A DNA stretch of 64,000 nt. Source: Cadophora sp. MPI-SDFR-AT-0126 (taxonomy: Eukaryota; Ascomycota; Leotiomycetes; Helotiales; Ploettnerulaceae). Location of the stretch: NCBI GenBank assembly GCA_020747065.1, contig JAGMVK010000003.1, positions 1,860,001 to 1,924,000 on the forward strand, read 5' to 3'. This document shows positions 22,387-35,251 of this stretch, in pieces. The notes below the pieces were generated by a model, which did not search any database, had not been told where the DNA came from, and saw only the letters and a list, made by a program, of their open reading frames with translations. The number at the start of each line of letters is the position of its first letter. Position 1 is the first letter of the stretch. Made by a program: the position numbers and the translations under genes.

Positions 22387-22932
22387 ATGCCACAACCCCA
22401 GTCAACCATGCATTTCCTACTACCCACCGCACCTCTGCCCAACACCAACACCACCACATTTTCAACCTGCCAAGTTCAACCTCAAGCTCAAACACGCCTC
22501 AGCCAAGTCCCTCTCCCATACCCAGTCCACAACCCCGAAATCCAAGCCTGGCTCCAAAACCACGAGCCTCACGTCGGCGGCCTAGTCTTCATCTTTGTTT
22601 TCCTGCTCGCGTTAAGCGGACTCTGGCGCTCAAGAGCAGATATGATGAAGTGGTGTTCTGAGAGGAGTCAGGAGGAGGAGAGGAGGAAGGGGGTGGAGAG
22701 GGAGAGGGAGAGGAAGAAGAGGAGGAGTGTGGTTGTGGTGGGGATTTTGAGGGGTGGGAGGAATTGGAGGGGAGGTGATGGTGGTGGTAGGGATGGTAAG
22801 AGGAGAGGGATGCAGAGAGTGAGGTTTTTGGGTGTTGATGGATTGGACGATGAGAGTCCTGGCGAGGGAGGGTGGAGGTTGTGGTTGATTTTTCGGAGGA
22901 CGGAAGCGTTGTTGGGGAGCTGTTCTGACTAA
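22387..22932 (+). CDS. Hypothetical small single-pass membrane protein
   Basis: From the ATG at 22387 the frame gives 181 residues. A Pro/Gln/Thr-rich head is followed by one clear hydrophobic segment (GGLVFIFVFLLALSGLW, about 63-79). The tail is then very basic and Arg/Glu/Gly-rich (EEERRKGVERERERKKRR). I recognise no family. The highly repetitive purine-rich tail (22660-22760) could be a low-complexity frame rather than protein, so confidence is low. If real, it would be an N-out, C-in anchored protein with a charged cytosolic tail. Confidence 0.35.
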   Translation: MPQPQSTMHFLLPTAPLPNTNTTTFSTCQVQPQAQTRLSQVPLPYPVHNPEIQAWLQNHEPHVGGLVFIFVFLLALSGLWRSRADMMKWCSERSQEEERRKGVERERERKKRRSVVVVGILRGGRNWRGGDGGGRDGKRRGMQRVRFLGVDGLDDESPGEGGWRLWLIFRRTEALLGSCSD

Positions 22933-23171
22933 TGGCGCTATGGGTAGGAGGTGGCTGTAGATTGAATAAATACTTTTGGACTATGTTGCGTTTTCTGGAA
23001 ACGGATCAAATTTGCTAAGTTTGAGAAATGCGGCCATCTTTTTGGCCAGCCATGTATTCTCAGAACTTCTGCTGGTTGTAAGAATACGCCGTATTCGGGC
23101 TACTGTCAAGTGATAAGTGTAGTACTTTCAAAAACCAGAGCAATAGCCAATTTTGTTGTGTCGTTCACACT

Positions 23172-26100
23172 CTAATACTCCATTTCCTCCTCGAGCTCCT
23201 CTCGCATCTGCTTCTCTGCCAACAGTCAGCACACAAGATCCATTTACAAGGAGTGTGAACGTAAGGGACTCACCCCATAGCCTCGTCGCGGACGCGGATA
23301 TCATATTCGCCTTTTGTATGAGTTTTTCACGATACTTTGCCTCCTCGTCGCCTTTGATTCTCACTTTCTTTGGTTGGGCCTGTATTATGTTCACTTAGAG
23401 CCTGTTCTTCAGTTTCCGCGACAAGCTTACCTGTAGTAGAATGGGCCAAATGTCCTTCACGTCTGCAGCGGCTATTGCTGCGACTGTTTTCAATCCGTTC
23501 TCCCAGAATACTCTGGCGGTGCGGCTCTTCACATATGTGATTTCTGCAAGGGCGAGGAGATCTGCTTTGGCTCCTGGTTGACGTTAGCTATGATCACATG
23601 GGATCTTTAGTGGGAAATTCAATGCGGTAGATCTTACATACCAGCCCTCAACCTGTCGGAGAAATGATCCAGTACAGCGGCCAGAGCACCCCAGTTCATC
23701 CGCTCACAGAATTTGATCATCCCAGCTGCGAAACCATGACATGTCTGTGCTAGGTTCTGAACAATGCCTCGCGGGATGTCATATTTACGAGCAACAACAT
23801 GGATTGGAACTTCGTTGCAAAGGTCACGGAGCTGTAGAGCAGAGTAAAATCGTCGGTAGATACGGGCTGTTTCGATCTCTTGTGGAGTGGTCTCTTTCAT
23901 GATGCCGCCGTGAGCCCTGGATATACGTTAATGGAATTTCTTGAGAGAACGAAAAGGCATAGGACTTGCATCTTATTGATGATCGATGGTTTCAGTCCAA
24001 TGAACTCCATGGCTCTTAAATTGCTCTCATCGAAACCGTCGACTTCTTCTCGGAAGATTTGCCAGTTGATATTTGTTTGAGCGGCTTGTACTGGGGTAAA
24101 TGAGTAAAGGACGTGCATTTCACCGTCCATGACAAATGCTTGCAGGGCTTTACGGAGTTCTCCGTGGATGAACAACCCGTCTTCGGGGGTAAGGGAGGAT
24201 GCCACGATGGCTTCGCCAAGCATTGTGGCTCTGAAGTCGGAACCATTGGTACGGTGGAGGAGTTGCATTTCCTCTAGATCCTGCATTGTTGACTTGACCA
24301 TTTTGGCTAAATCTTCATGGTCCATTGAGTGATACAACAGAGTCTTTCTCACGTAGTCATCGATGGATTCGTCGTTCGTTGCCAATTTTGTTGCTATGAC
24401 TTCCAGCAATGCTCTTAGAACAATCAGCCTTGTCACTGGGTACTTCAGGACATAATACAAGCTTACCTCTTGATGCCCCCTTTGTCGGGAACAAGACAGC
24501 TCTCGACACTCGGAAGCTCAGCTTCCATGAGCTCCGCCACAGCTTCTAGATCGCTCTTCTGGCAGCAAAGATACGTCTCGCCAATCTCGTCCTTACCTTT
24601 CCGTCCAGCTCTACCTCGCATTTGTCGGCTTAGATAGTAATTAGCATTGTGAATTAGAGACGACTGGAGGTTCTCACAGCATTGATGGTCCCACTAAATC
24701 CGCACCCATCCGGGCCCTATGAAGAATAACTCGTCTCGCTGGAAGATTTATTCCTGCAGCAAGACTACAGGTTGCAACGATGACCTTTATAATTCCTTGG
24801 TCATAAGCTGTTGCAATCAGATCGCGCTCTTCAGTTGTCAGACCAGCATCTAAGCGCTGTCAGCGAACATGGAAGTCTCTCCATTTTCCAAATACTCACG
24901 ATGAAATGCAACACCGACGGGCACCGTCTTCTCCAGAACCTGGTCTAATCCGCTGTTTGTACTTCTTAGATCATTGAGCAATTCTGTTCGACGATCCATG
25001 GTTAATGGATTAACTTCAGCAGGCTGTGGTAACGCCATGCTGATGAGCTCAGCATCTCTCTCACAGCCTGTGCGACTACTGCAGAATACCAATGCACCGT
25101 AGCCAGACCTAGCAGTTTCATTTGCCAGAGAAATGACCGAATTGATCAAAGGATTATTTAGTTCCTTGGATTCCGATTGTTGTATAATTCTGCAAGGTTC
25201 CGGCTTTGCCTGTGTCGCTGTTTGAGTCTGGGCCTGCGTTTGTGTCTGTGCATTGAGTTGGGTGGCTGTCTTGTAGAATTTACTAGAGCTTGAAGCTGGG
25301 TAGACTGCATTGTCGAAGACAAGATGCTCTTCAACAGGAACTGGACGGTATCTGGAGACATAATACTTGGCATTGTCCAGCCATTTTGCGAGTAATTCCG
25401 CATTCTGCTCGATCAGAAATCATACCGTTTACAGCTGAGGGACATGCTTACATTCAGAGTAGCGCTCATTCCAATCAGCTGCATACTTTGATCAAGGCTC
25501 ATGAGTTTCGTAGCCATTAGCTCCAGGATGTAACCGCGGCCCTCATCATCGAGCATGTGAAGTTCGTCCATGACAACCACGCCAAGTTGCCCAACAGCGG
25601 CTTCATCAATAGCAGCATTCACCAGAGAATTAGCCTAATCTAAATCAGCGTAAGATCTTGGTAGAGACAGTAGCGGCGCACCTTTTCGATCGTGCAAACA
25701 GCAATGTCCATGTCATGCCAGGTAGCTTTCGTTTTACTTCCACCAAAAAAACCGACGACCTTCACTGAATTTTCGTCGCCACGAGTCCGAAAAGGGTTTG
25801 GTCGTTGATCAACATCGAAAAAGTCTTCCAATTTAGACACGCCCTCTACGACTTTCCTCAGCCATCTCAACTTCTCCTGGACAAGCGCGACATATGGGAG
25901 GACTAGCAGAGCTTTCTTCTCAGGATTCTCGATGATCTTTTTCAGCATCAATATATCAGCGACGAGCGACTTTCCGCCTCCAGTCGGAGCAGTATAGACA
26001 AGGTTGACTTCCCCATCTAAAGCGCCACTTCTCAAGAGACATTCGGATTGCCATGGGTAGATTGACTTTATGCCAAGCGAAGCAAGGTTTTGGGTCAGCT

Positions 26101-26449
26101 GCTTGGGCAAACCGTAGGCAGGATGGGATAAATCTAGCAGAGGATTTGAGGTTGCCGATGGTGTAAGAGCGAGAGACTTTCGTTGTGAGTACTCCGATGG
26201 TCCTTGCGGATTAACCACATCATGAATCTCGCCTGCTTTCAAGATCTTCTGACCATTTATGGGAAGCGCGGGCCGACGAAATTCCGATCTGTTTGTGATA
26301 TCGCCAAGCACGCTCTTGCCACCGCTTTGTCTTTCTTGGAGGTCGTCGATAGTTCTCTTTACTCCGACACGGGAAATACTGGTATGAGCATCTATGGTCG
26401 TGCTGTGATAGGTGGTGGCATTCTTGCGGGAGGTCTTGTTGACATTCAT
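23172..26449 (-). CDS. HELQ/POLQ-like superfamily 2 DNA helicase
   Basis: Ten minus-strand exons encode about 933 residues: 26449-25682, 25634-25452, 25404-24900, 24849-24678, 24628-24467, 24413-23970, 23916-23642, 23573-23432 (this end uncertain by one base), 23379-23274 and 23215-23172. Residues 150-161 hold the Walker A motif (TAPTGGGKS), then DELH (about 279-282), SATL, HHAGLT and the motif VI core QMRGRAGRKG. The order matches Ski2-like Hel308/HELQ/POLQ helicases. A helical C-terminal region follows and no polymerase domain is present. Human HELQ and the POLQ helicase unwind damaged forks and strip RAD51 or RPA during repair; a similar repair role is inferred. Intron 6 uses a GC donor. 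A short uORF overlaps the start codon. Confidence 0.88.
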
Positions 26450-26508
26450 CTTGCGGGCACTAAGCGAGAAGGCGGCTGCTGCAGCTTGCCGTACGCGTCC
26501 AGATCCAT
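26446..26508 (-). promoter_or_regulatory. Upstream ORF overlapping the helicase start codon
   Basis: An ATG at 26508-26506 opens a 20-codon frame. It ends in a TGA at 26448-26446 that shares bases with the helicase ATG (26449-26447), giving an ATGA overlap. This is the classic geometry for termination and reinitiation, so the uORF may lower or condition helicase translation. It is real as a sequence feature. Its effect, and whether it is inside the transcript, are not shown. Confidence 0.45.
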
Positions 26509-28674
26509 AAGGTCGAATAATGCAGGTGGCCAGAGTGGGTTATAAGCAATCAAGTGAGCATTAGTTTAGCGATATGGAATCGTCGAGGAGCGACAAGTAG
26601 ATGAGCTAGAGGCTTGGGTAATGTTGATGCATTTGCTGTTGTGCTGTTGCGGTTGTGTTGTGTTGCGTTGTGTTGTGGTGACATAAAAAGCCGCGAAGTC
26701 GAAATGACGCTGGCGCAAAAGCCGTCCCGTCTGGCGTCGGCAGGGTCTCACGTGGAGTTGATTTGATTTGGGGGCGGATAAGATTCGCTTCCAGGCTGAG
26801 CCCATGCTCTGGGTCGCTCTAGCCCAATGTAGATTAGAAGTACAATCCCTGTCCCCCGTCACAGAACCTCACCTTCCCACCACCGTATCACAAGCAAGCG
26901 TGGACGGAGGATCTCGCTGGCACTTCTTCACGCTATCTCATAGTGAGTGCTTCATGAGAATAGCTGTATCGCCCACCCATTTGAGGACGGGCTCGAATGA
27001 GACTCACCTCGTCCAGAATCTCTGCACCATGATTATCAATGCCGGACAAAATTCTTGGATCACAGTACCGGCGCATATGTCCTGGACAATCTAGCCTATC
27101 GGGTTTAGGGCCATAGTAAGGAGGAGTTTTCGGGAAGCATTCTTTCCCCTTCTCCAGCAAGGGTATGGACAACTCATCCTTCTCTGAGCCGGTAAAAAGC
27201 AATGTTGTTTCGGGCTCATATTATACGCAACACTTCTTCAAGCTATGCCTTGCGGTTTCGAATTCCAGATCATCGAGTCACTAATAATGCCTATTGCTAG
27301 ACTCGTATAAAGTAGCATAGAACTCATCGAAACGTCTTATGCTAAGGATTAGCTTAGGATGTTAAGTAATTTTGGGCGAGCGAATCATCACTTGAAAGGA
27401 GGGTCCTAAAAGATGATTCGCCACCCACGATCCGACACTCTACATTATGGACACCACACTGTAGCACACCAAGAATCATCATATAACGCGTCTATATAAT
27501 TATGTTGGCCGATGACAAGGCGAAGACTCCATGCGGTGCAGATTCCAGCCGCAGATGGTTAATACTATCGCGCGTCTGTGCCTTGCCAGGCTGTCCTAGA
27601 GCTGACGGACGACTACCCCGAAGAATCCAGAAAGAACGCAGACAGCAATAGGTTGCAACTATGCTAGGTGTGACCTGAATCGCGAATGCAATGTTAAATC
27701 ACTGCTCGTTGGCATCCGGAAAATACTCTCCTAGACATAATCAGAAAGCTCAAACAATGGAAGGCAAATGCTTCTGAGACATGGGTAGGGTAGGGCTGGG
27801 CTGACTGCCTGGCATGGAAACAGAGCACTTGCTCTTTCGTAAACTGCCCTATACTTTGTACTGCCAGATGCGATTCTTCTTGTGAGACTCAGACCTGCAT
27901 GCCTTCATAACTTATCTCATGAGAACATCGTCGAAATTCAATGGGTCCATGGCGAGGATGCGATAAAGCCAAGTCGAGGACGGAATTTGAGCTAGGAGAC
28001 ACTTCCAAAACCGGGGCCTCTGGATTATTGATGAGAATTAGTTCTGACTGGGCTGATGGTATTCGAAGGGGAACGGCACGGCCATGGTTGGGAATTCTTC
28101 TTGTGTAAAAGCTATGCTCTATGGGGCATGTAAGGTGATGTTGCTCCGTGGTCGTCTCCCCTGTCCGAGGGATGGGATGGGACTGGATGCCCTGCGTCTA
28201 GCGCAGAACATACATCCGTCGACCTTCCACCATCAACTTTCCTTCCCGAACATCTACTTCCCCCCCAAATCGTAAAGTCCACGACAAGTCCCCACACGAG
28301 GCGCTTTACGCTTTTCTACACCTCCGAAATATAAACGAACGTCTCAGTACACCTGCCAGGTACTTCTTTGCGACGAACCCTTTCGATACATGGCATAGCC
28401 TCGCCTCCTACCATTTCCAGCATCATTTGGTGTACGTCTAGTTGATCGAACGCATACCATTGCACAACCGCAACGCGATTCTCTCTCGAATTTTTCACCC
28501 CACATTTCGCACGAACGGACCAATACAGACCTCCAGTCTGATGGGTCGAAGCTTTATTGCCCTCGTTCGATAGTCTCGTACTTCAGCGCTTCTCGCCCGT
28601 CTATCTTGCGGGAAGCGCTTCCTTTCCACTCATAGCAGAGTGGCAGCGCCGGAGCTGCCCATAATATTGCCGCC
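26509..28674. other. Divergent intergenic region, 2.2 kb
   Basis: This separates the helicase from the Snt2 gene. I see no supportable gene. It is moderately AT-rich around 27200-27500 and has C/T-rich stretches close to 28250-28600 upstream of the Snt2 start. Open frames at 26566-27202 and 28084-28500 look random. Confidence 0.5.
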
Positions 28675-31600
28675 ATGGCCAAAGATGGCTCACGTCGCTC
28701 GAGCGTCGCGGTATCGACACATCCCAGCTCACCACCTGAGAACAATGACGATGGTTTAGCACAAGAAACGAGGCAGACTGGCGAAGCCACACCCGACGTT
28801 TCTCAACCCCCTCCCTCGAAGACAGACACGGTCAAATCATCCGCTGCAAATGGAACGCATTCACGAGCGGCAGAATCGCAACCAATGACAGCGTCTAATT
28901 CTAACTCCTCGAACCCTTCCACGAAGGATGCGGCGGCCAGTGGTACAGGCACTGCGATACCTTACGGTACTCGATCACGCAATAGAACAGGGAATTCTAG
29001 ACCGAATTATGCTGAGGATAAGGAATTGGATGCAGAATTTGAATTGCCGCTGCCTGTGAAAGAGAGCACTGGGCGCAAAGCAACAAGGGCAGTGGATCCA
29101 GTCTATACGACTGAGGCTGGACAAACACCAAGTGCCACCAGGACTTCGAACGGCACTGTCCCAGACAATGCGCCTATAATTCAAACTCATCACAAAGATC
29201 CGATACCTGGTACATCTACATTTTCTGCCAATCCAACAGCCAACGGTGGACATTCAAAGAAAAGAAAGGCAGCGACGCAAGCACCTCCACAGCAAACCCA
29301 GCTCTCAGTTCCACCACAGAACACGCCTCAGGCGGTGACTCGAAGATCTAGTATTGCTATGTACACAGGCAATAACCTCGAAGATTCCAACATGCTGAGC
29401 TTTGAAAACTGCGGAGGGCGCTTAAAGAATAATAAGCTTGTGGCTGATGATGGAACCGTTCTAGAAGTCAATGGTAAGTGCATGATTTCAACCTTTCTTT
29501 CTTTTGCTAAGCAAGAAACGATCACTGATATAATCAGATCACGCGTATCTTGTCTGTGAGCCTCCTGGGGAACCATATTATCTGGGTCGCATCATGGAGT
29601 TTCTACATGTTAACAACGACGCTGCCCTGCCCATTGATGCTTTGCGCCTGAACTGGTATTATCGAGCCAAAGACATTGGGCGCAAAGTGAACGACACTCG
29701 GCAAGTATTTGCATCTATGCACTCCGATGTGAGCCCTTTGACAGCACTTCGAGGAAAATGCCAAATCAAGCATAAGTCCGAAGTGGAGAAGCTGGATGAG
29801 CTCAGAAAAGCAAAAGATTCGTTCTGGTACGAAAAGCTTTACGATCGCTACATCCACCGTTACTACGATGTCATTCCAACAAGTCAAGTCATAAATGTGC
29901 CTGCTGAAGTCAAGAAGGTTCTTGACGAGAGGTGGAAATTTATTGTTGTTGAGCCAGGACGTGGGAAGGAGTTGACCAGTGCAGTTAAATCTTGTAAAAG
30001 GTGCAGTAAATACTGCGCAAGGTTTGTCTCCCCGGTCCGATTTTATTAAACCAACTAACTTTCATCAAGCAATGATTCAGTGGACTGTGCGGTGTGTCAT
30101 AACACTTATCACATGAGTTGTGTGAATCCTCCTTTACTGAAGAAGCCATCCCGCGGATTTGCTTGGGCTTGTGGGCCATGCAGCAAGGCGCAGGAGAAAA
30201 AGCTCGAGGCCCGCAATACGCCAAATATCAGTGACCCAACAGAAGAAGATGAGAACATGGACGACGACGACGAAGTTCATGAAGCCACTGGCGATGATCC
30301 TGATACTAGTCGGACAAGCCCAGTGTCCAGTGAAGTCGACGTTTCATTCCACCCAGGCACAGCTGAACAAATCCACCAGGCCAGCCTGTGGCTATTCAGA
30401 TACCTTGGCATTCATTGCAAAGTTGAGGATGCATTAGATTACGATGACCGGATTTACCCTAGGGCGAGTTCGCGTCTTGGCCCTCGGCATCAAGCAAACG
30501 TCCCGATCTGGCCTGGCAGACCTGTGGAATATGTCAAACCTGCCGAGATAAAAAGGAAATACGTGAAAGGCGGTGGTCACAAAAAAGATACCAAGCTTCA
30601 CAAGGACACTTTAGCTGCTTTGGAGGCCGACAAAATCGCGCGAGAGAAGCGCCCAAAATGGGTGATGGATGAACCTCCTGGTTATGTCCACAGAGGAGAA
30701 GACTACGAAGACGGCGATCCGAACAGCACTGCAACCCTGCTCTACAAGCTGCCTGAAGCTATAGAGGTCCCAGGCAGAACAGTCACAGGCTTCGATTCAG
30801 AGGGTCGCCCAATACCGGCCAGAGAGCAAATGATATTTGATTACATGGGCCGTGCTGCGCAGCTTGCAAGGCCTCTTGGACTTCCTGACCTGTCTACAAA
30901 TCTACTAGATGTCGCACTTCATACCTTACACCTCAATGGATATGATGTTGAGAAAGCCCTTCACGTCTTGTCCCAAACCGACAGGAGGGCGTTCAAGGAA
31001 CCCGATCTTAGTCCTCAAGAGCTCAAAAAATTCGAAGATGGCGTCACGAAGTTTGGATCAGAATGGCACAGCCTCAAGAAACACGTCAAAAGCGTCACCG
31101 CCGCGAATATTGTTCGATTCTATTATACCTGGAAAAAGACGGAGCGTGGAAAGCATATATGGGGAAACTATAGCGGCCGAAAAGGAAAGAAGGAAGCGAA
31201 GAGAGCGGAGGCTACCGCTGGGAAGTTACAAGACGATGTTGCTGACGAGAATGATGATTCCGCTTTCGACAATGAGAAGGCTCGTGATCGGAAAAGATCG
31301 TTTCAATGCAAATTTTGCACGACGAGGGAATCTCGACAATGGCGGCGAGCTCCAAACACACCAGCTGGCACCATGATTTCCGACAATCCCGCTGGTGGTA
31401 AGCCTTCTGGGAAAGACAAGGGCAATCAGTTCATGGTTGCCTTATGCAGAAGATGCGCTGAACTCTGGCGACGTTATGGTATTCAATGGGAAGACATAGA
31501 CGAGGTCAAGAAAGCCTCGCAGGCTGGTGGTCGAGCTTGGAAGAGGAAGATCGATGAAGAGCTTCTGAAGGAGCTCGCTGCAGCTAACGAAGTCACCAAC

Positions 31601-33970
31601 GAAGCAGTGAACGTGACACCAGTTGCACCTCTATCAACAAATGGAACGCCAGCCCCAGCCTTGGCCAGCCTACCAGTCGGATCTGAGCCGCCTAGGAAAA
31701 AGCAGAAAGGCCCTCCCGAGAAAGATTCCATTGATCCTGGTCTGGACACGGCTGTAGCCCCTGCACCGAGAAAGAAATTGGTGGCTGAGAAACCTACTGG
31801 CCCTCCACCGCCACCAGAACCGCCGAAGGCCAAGATCCTTCCGTGTGCAATTTGCGGGCAGATGGATCCCATGGGCGACCAGCATTTATCTTGCAAAGAG
31901 TGCCGAATGACTGTCCATCGCAATTGTTATGGCGTAGTTGGAGAAAATCGAAGCCCAAGCAAATGGATCTGTGATATGTGCTCCAACGACAAGAACCCTC
32001 AGGTTTCGATTGTAAGTGTACAGCGATCGTTTTCAAGTATTCCAATACTGACAGCCTCTAGCAATATAAGTGCACTCTTTGTCCAATAGAACATACAGAG
32101 CACGACTTTGTGGAGCCACCAAAAGTCACCCACAAGAAGAAAACAGAGAAGGAACGAGAGCGAGAGCGAATAGAACGAGAAGCCAATCAAAAAGCGGCGG
32201 ACTATTTCCGCAAAAAGCAGGAGGAGCAGAACAAACCCGTCAATCCTCGAGAACCCTTGAAGCGTACTGCGAATAACAACTGGGTTCATGTTACCTGTGC
32301 TGTTTTCACACCAGAAGTCAAGTTTGGTAATGCAAAAGCTCTTGAACCTTCGGAGGGCATTCCATCAATCCCCACAGCTAGGTATGACGAGACCTGTAAG
32401 GTGTGCAAAAAGAATAAGGGTGCATGTGTTAGCTGTCAATGCTGCAAAACGCCAGGTAAGCATTCCACTCGTTTCAGATGAGTGTCTAGGTCTGACATGC
32501 TTAGTACACGTTGAATGTGCCCATCAAGCAGGATATCTCCTCGGCTTTGAAATATCCCCCGTCAAGCAAGGCCGACGTGATCAATCGAATGTAGTTGTCA
32601 CCATCGGCCAAAATTCTGGTACCATGACAGCGGGTATTTGGTGCAAAGACCATGCCCCAACGAAGATTGTTCACCAGATGCAAGACATTACTGATGAATT
32701 GACGGGGATCAATGCTTTGCAACTTTATGTTCAGAACTTCAAGCAAGCTGATTTGACATTGACTGGTACAGTCCGCAAGGCTACCCTCGTCAACCAGTCG
32801 ACGAAAGTCTTAAATCCTCAAGCACCTACCGTCCAAGTCCCTAACCGACGAGGTTCGACAATCACTGGCGCAAACGGAAATGCATTGACTGGGAGAGGAT
32901 CGATGTCTAATGTGAAGACGGAAGACCCGTACGGGGACTTAGCTTCGATTGCGAAGGGCAGTCCACGCAAAATATGCGTCACTTGTGACGTTGATGTCAG
33001 CCCAAAATGGTGGCCGTTCCCGCCAGATCCACCAAGACAAACTTCTGAGCCTGCTGCCGATGTGTCCATGGGTATAGACAGCGAGCACGCTCCGATGAAT
33101 GAGTTGCCTTTGACCAATGGCCATTCTGCGAACGGCTCCTCAGACGACGCTACTGGTAGCAATGTTGCTTTGGCGGCAGCAGCCTTGCACCGAAATCCTA
33201 CCAAGCCTGTCGCTATTCCGACCGATTTCCAATGCCACCAGTGCCATTGGAAGAAGATTCGCAAGGAACCAAGTCCACAGCCTCCCACCCCGGCTGCCCC
33301 TCGAGAACTCTCGCGTCCTCCTCTTGATTATATCCAACCACCTCGGATTTCCACCCCTGAGCCAGAACTCATCCAAGCACCGCCAGGACCGTTTGTCTGG
33401 CCTCCTCCTCCTCCGTCGTATCCGCCCAATGGCTCTTCGTACAACTGGCCACGACGCTCTCCTGGCCCTCAGGCCGTACCCCTGGCAAACCACATGAATG
33501 GTAGCCACTCCCCTCGTCGCAACTCTGGATCTGTGCAGTCACACAACGGCCAACCGCAAATTCGGCAACCAATGCATAGCGTACCGCATTCTCCACGTCA
33601 GAATGGCCACATGCCGCAAGGTCCGAACGGCTATCATCCTTCTTCGCCGCATCGTAGCATGGGCTCTTCGGCACTTCATATGCAGAACGGCACATATCCA
33701 TCGTATGCCTCTACGCGACCACCTCCTCAACACTTGACCAATGGAGGACCACCTCCAAGAGCTCCTGAGCATCCTTTCTCTCACTCTCATGCCCCAATGC
33801 ATCCCCGCCAATCATATGGACCACCTCATGGTAGCCCGCCTATGCTTCGCGAAACGCATCCGCAGGGCAGAGAGCCTGTCAATCCTCCCAATGGTAATGC
33901 TCGACCGAATGATGGTCGTGTCAATGGTGGGGCGAGTGCATCTCCGTCTTTGCGAAACCTACTCTCTTAA
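28675..33970 (+). CDS. SNT2: Snt2-like BAH/PHD/SANT chromatin regulator
   Basis: Five exons (28675-29473, 29538-30021, 30070-32011, 32062-32455, 32505-33970) give 1694 residues. A disordered N-terminus precedes a BAH domain (about 245-400), then PHD1 (CKRCSKYC...CAVCHNTYHMSC, about 418-470). A SANT/Myb domain follows (LKKFEDGVTKFGSEW, about 745-790), then a GATA-like Cys4 finger (FQCKFC...LCRRC, about 840-890). PHD2 (CAICGQMDP...HRNCYG) and an extended PHD (HVTCAVFTPEVKF...HVECAHQAGY, about 1080-1250) come next, ending in a Pro/Asn/His-rich tail. This order is that of yeast Snt2, which works with Ecm5 and the Rpd3 deacetylase in stress and nutrient responses. Fungal orthologues affect autophagy, development and virulence. 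The multi-finger order makes the call strong. Confidence 0.93.
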
Positions 33971-34221
33971 ATCAATCTGTATTATTCCAGCATATAGCTT
34001 CACGGTCTTTGTTTTGCATGTATGAAACACAGGTGGGGTCACGGTGGTTGGGTTCAGGATCTGTCAAGCAGGAGGGATTTTCAAGCGCGGCGTTCAATGG
34101 GACGTTAAGATGTATGAATAGAATCATCATGAGCACGGTGGCGCAAGGACCTACTCAATCTACTGGGTGGGAAAATGATAGAATATTTCCACATTCCGCG
34201 ACTGCTTATAAATTCTCTCGC
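33971..34221. other. Short convergent spacer
   Basis: This 251-bp spacer lies between the stops of the Snt2 and GNAT genes and must hold both 3' processing regions. No other signal is seen. Confidence 0.5.
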
Positions 34222-35251
34222 TCACAGCTTGATCCATGCCCAGTTGACACAGAAATCAGCTTTTCCTCCAAGGCTCCTGCAGACCCCCTGGCTCTGCAGA
34301 TTAGTAGTTCCCACATCAGCATGACATATCTTTTCTGGGCCAAAAGCGGAAGTCTTTTCAACAAATAGCTTTGTAGCAATTGCTTTAGCCAGGCCTTGGC
34401 TGCGATATTTATCCTTCAAATTTGTTAGTGTATGTGTGTGTGGAATCGAAGGACAGGAACTTCAAGCTCACTTCGACATGTAAACTGGTCAAAGATGCAT
34501 CTGGACCTGCTACCTCTCAGTAAAGTATCATTATCTTGGAATGGCTTGCCTACCTAAAAAGCCCCACGCAATTGGTTCTTCGTTTACCGTGACGGCCATG
34601 CTCGGCAACATGATCATAGTTCTCCTACTCTCCCATCAGCGAGCTGGTTGCCAGCATTGGGGACACCAAGTAATACTCTTTCCTAGGAATATCTGTCCTT
34701 GAAAGAACGAGTGGAATATCACATTTTCGAATCTCCGAATACACCAAGTCCTCACTGTGAAGCGTAACAACTGGAGATAAATCTCCCGCCTCAAAAATGA
34801 ACTTGAAGTAAGGGACCGTTGCTTGCTTCACCCTCTGCTGTTCCTCTAAGAAACTCAAAGTCTTCTCATGCAAACTCCCTATCAGGACTATTCCCGGAGT
34901 TGCCCTCGCTCCATTTGCCTCTACGAAAGGCCCTTCAATGTCCCTCACGCGCTTGAGGATCTCAAGAATCTGCTTCTGACACCTCGCTTCTATCTCGCTT
35001 CCTGGTAATCTTTCCATAGACGAATAGAGCCACATTTCTGTTTCCGTTCCCCGAGAGAAGTCGAGATATGCAACTGTGAAGATATTGGGAGATTCAAAGA
35101 GTGTAAAGACATGGCTGTTGGATGTCTTTCCTCCTGCAATATTCATGAATTGGAGTCGCCGGAAGAGAGCGATGGAGTGAGGGAGGTGTTTTGATAGTGC
35201 GTTGAAAGTTGATTCGGAGACGCCATCTTGGCTTTCTTCCAACGAAGACAT
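34222..35251 (-). CDS. GNAT-family N-acetyltransferase-like protein
   Basis: Four minus-strand exons (35251-34677, 34627-34554, 34506-34472, 34413-34222) give 291 residues from the ATG at 35251. The C-terminal third carries the GNAT core. IAWGFLG and PDASLTSLHVE are the beta strands before the acetyl-CoA loop, which reads YRSQGLAKAIA (Q/R-x-x-G-x-G/A type). CHADVGTTNLQSQGVCRSLG corresponds to motif B. The N-terminal part matches the variable half seen in fungal FR47-like acetyltransferases. The first intron (34676-34628) has an unusual GTATTA donor and was inferred to restore frame. The substrate is unknown. The gene is divergent from the gene at 35808. Confidence 0.75.

Noticed and set aside
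23128..23394. 88-codon minus-strand frame ending in the helicase 3' region
   Set aside because: It reads through the last intron; splicing gives a different, better ending (EKQMREELEEEMEY).
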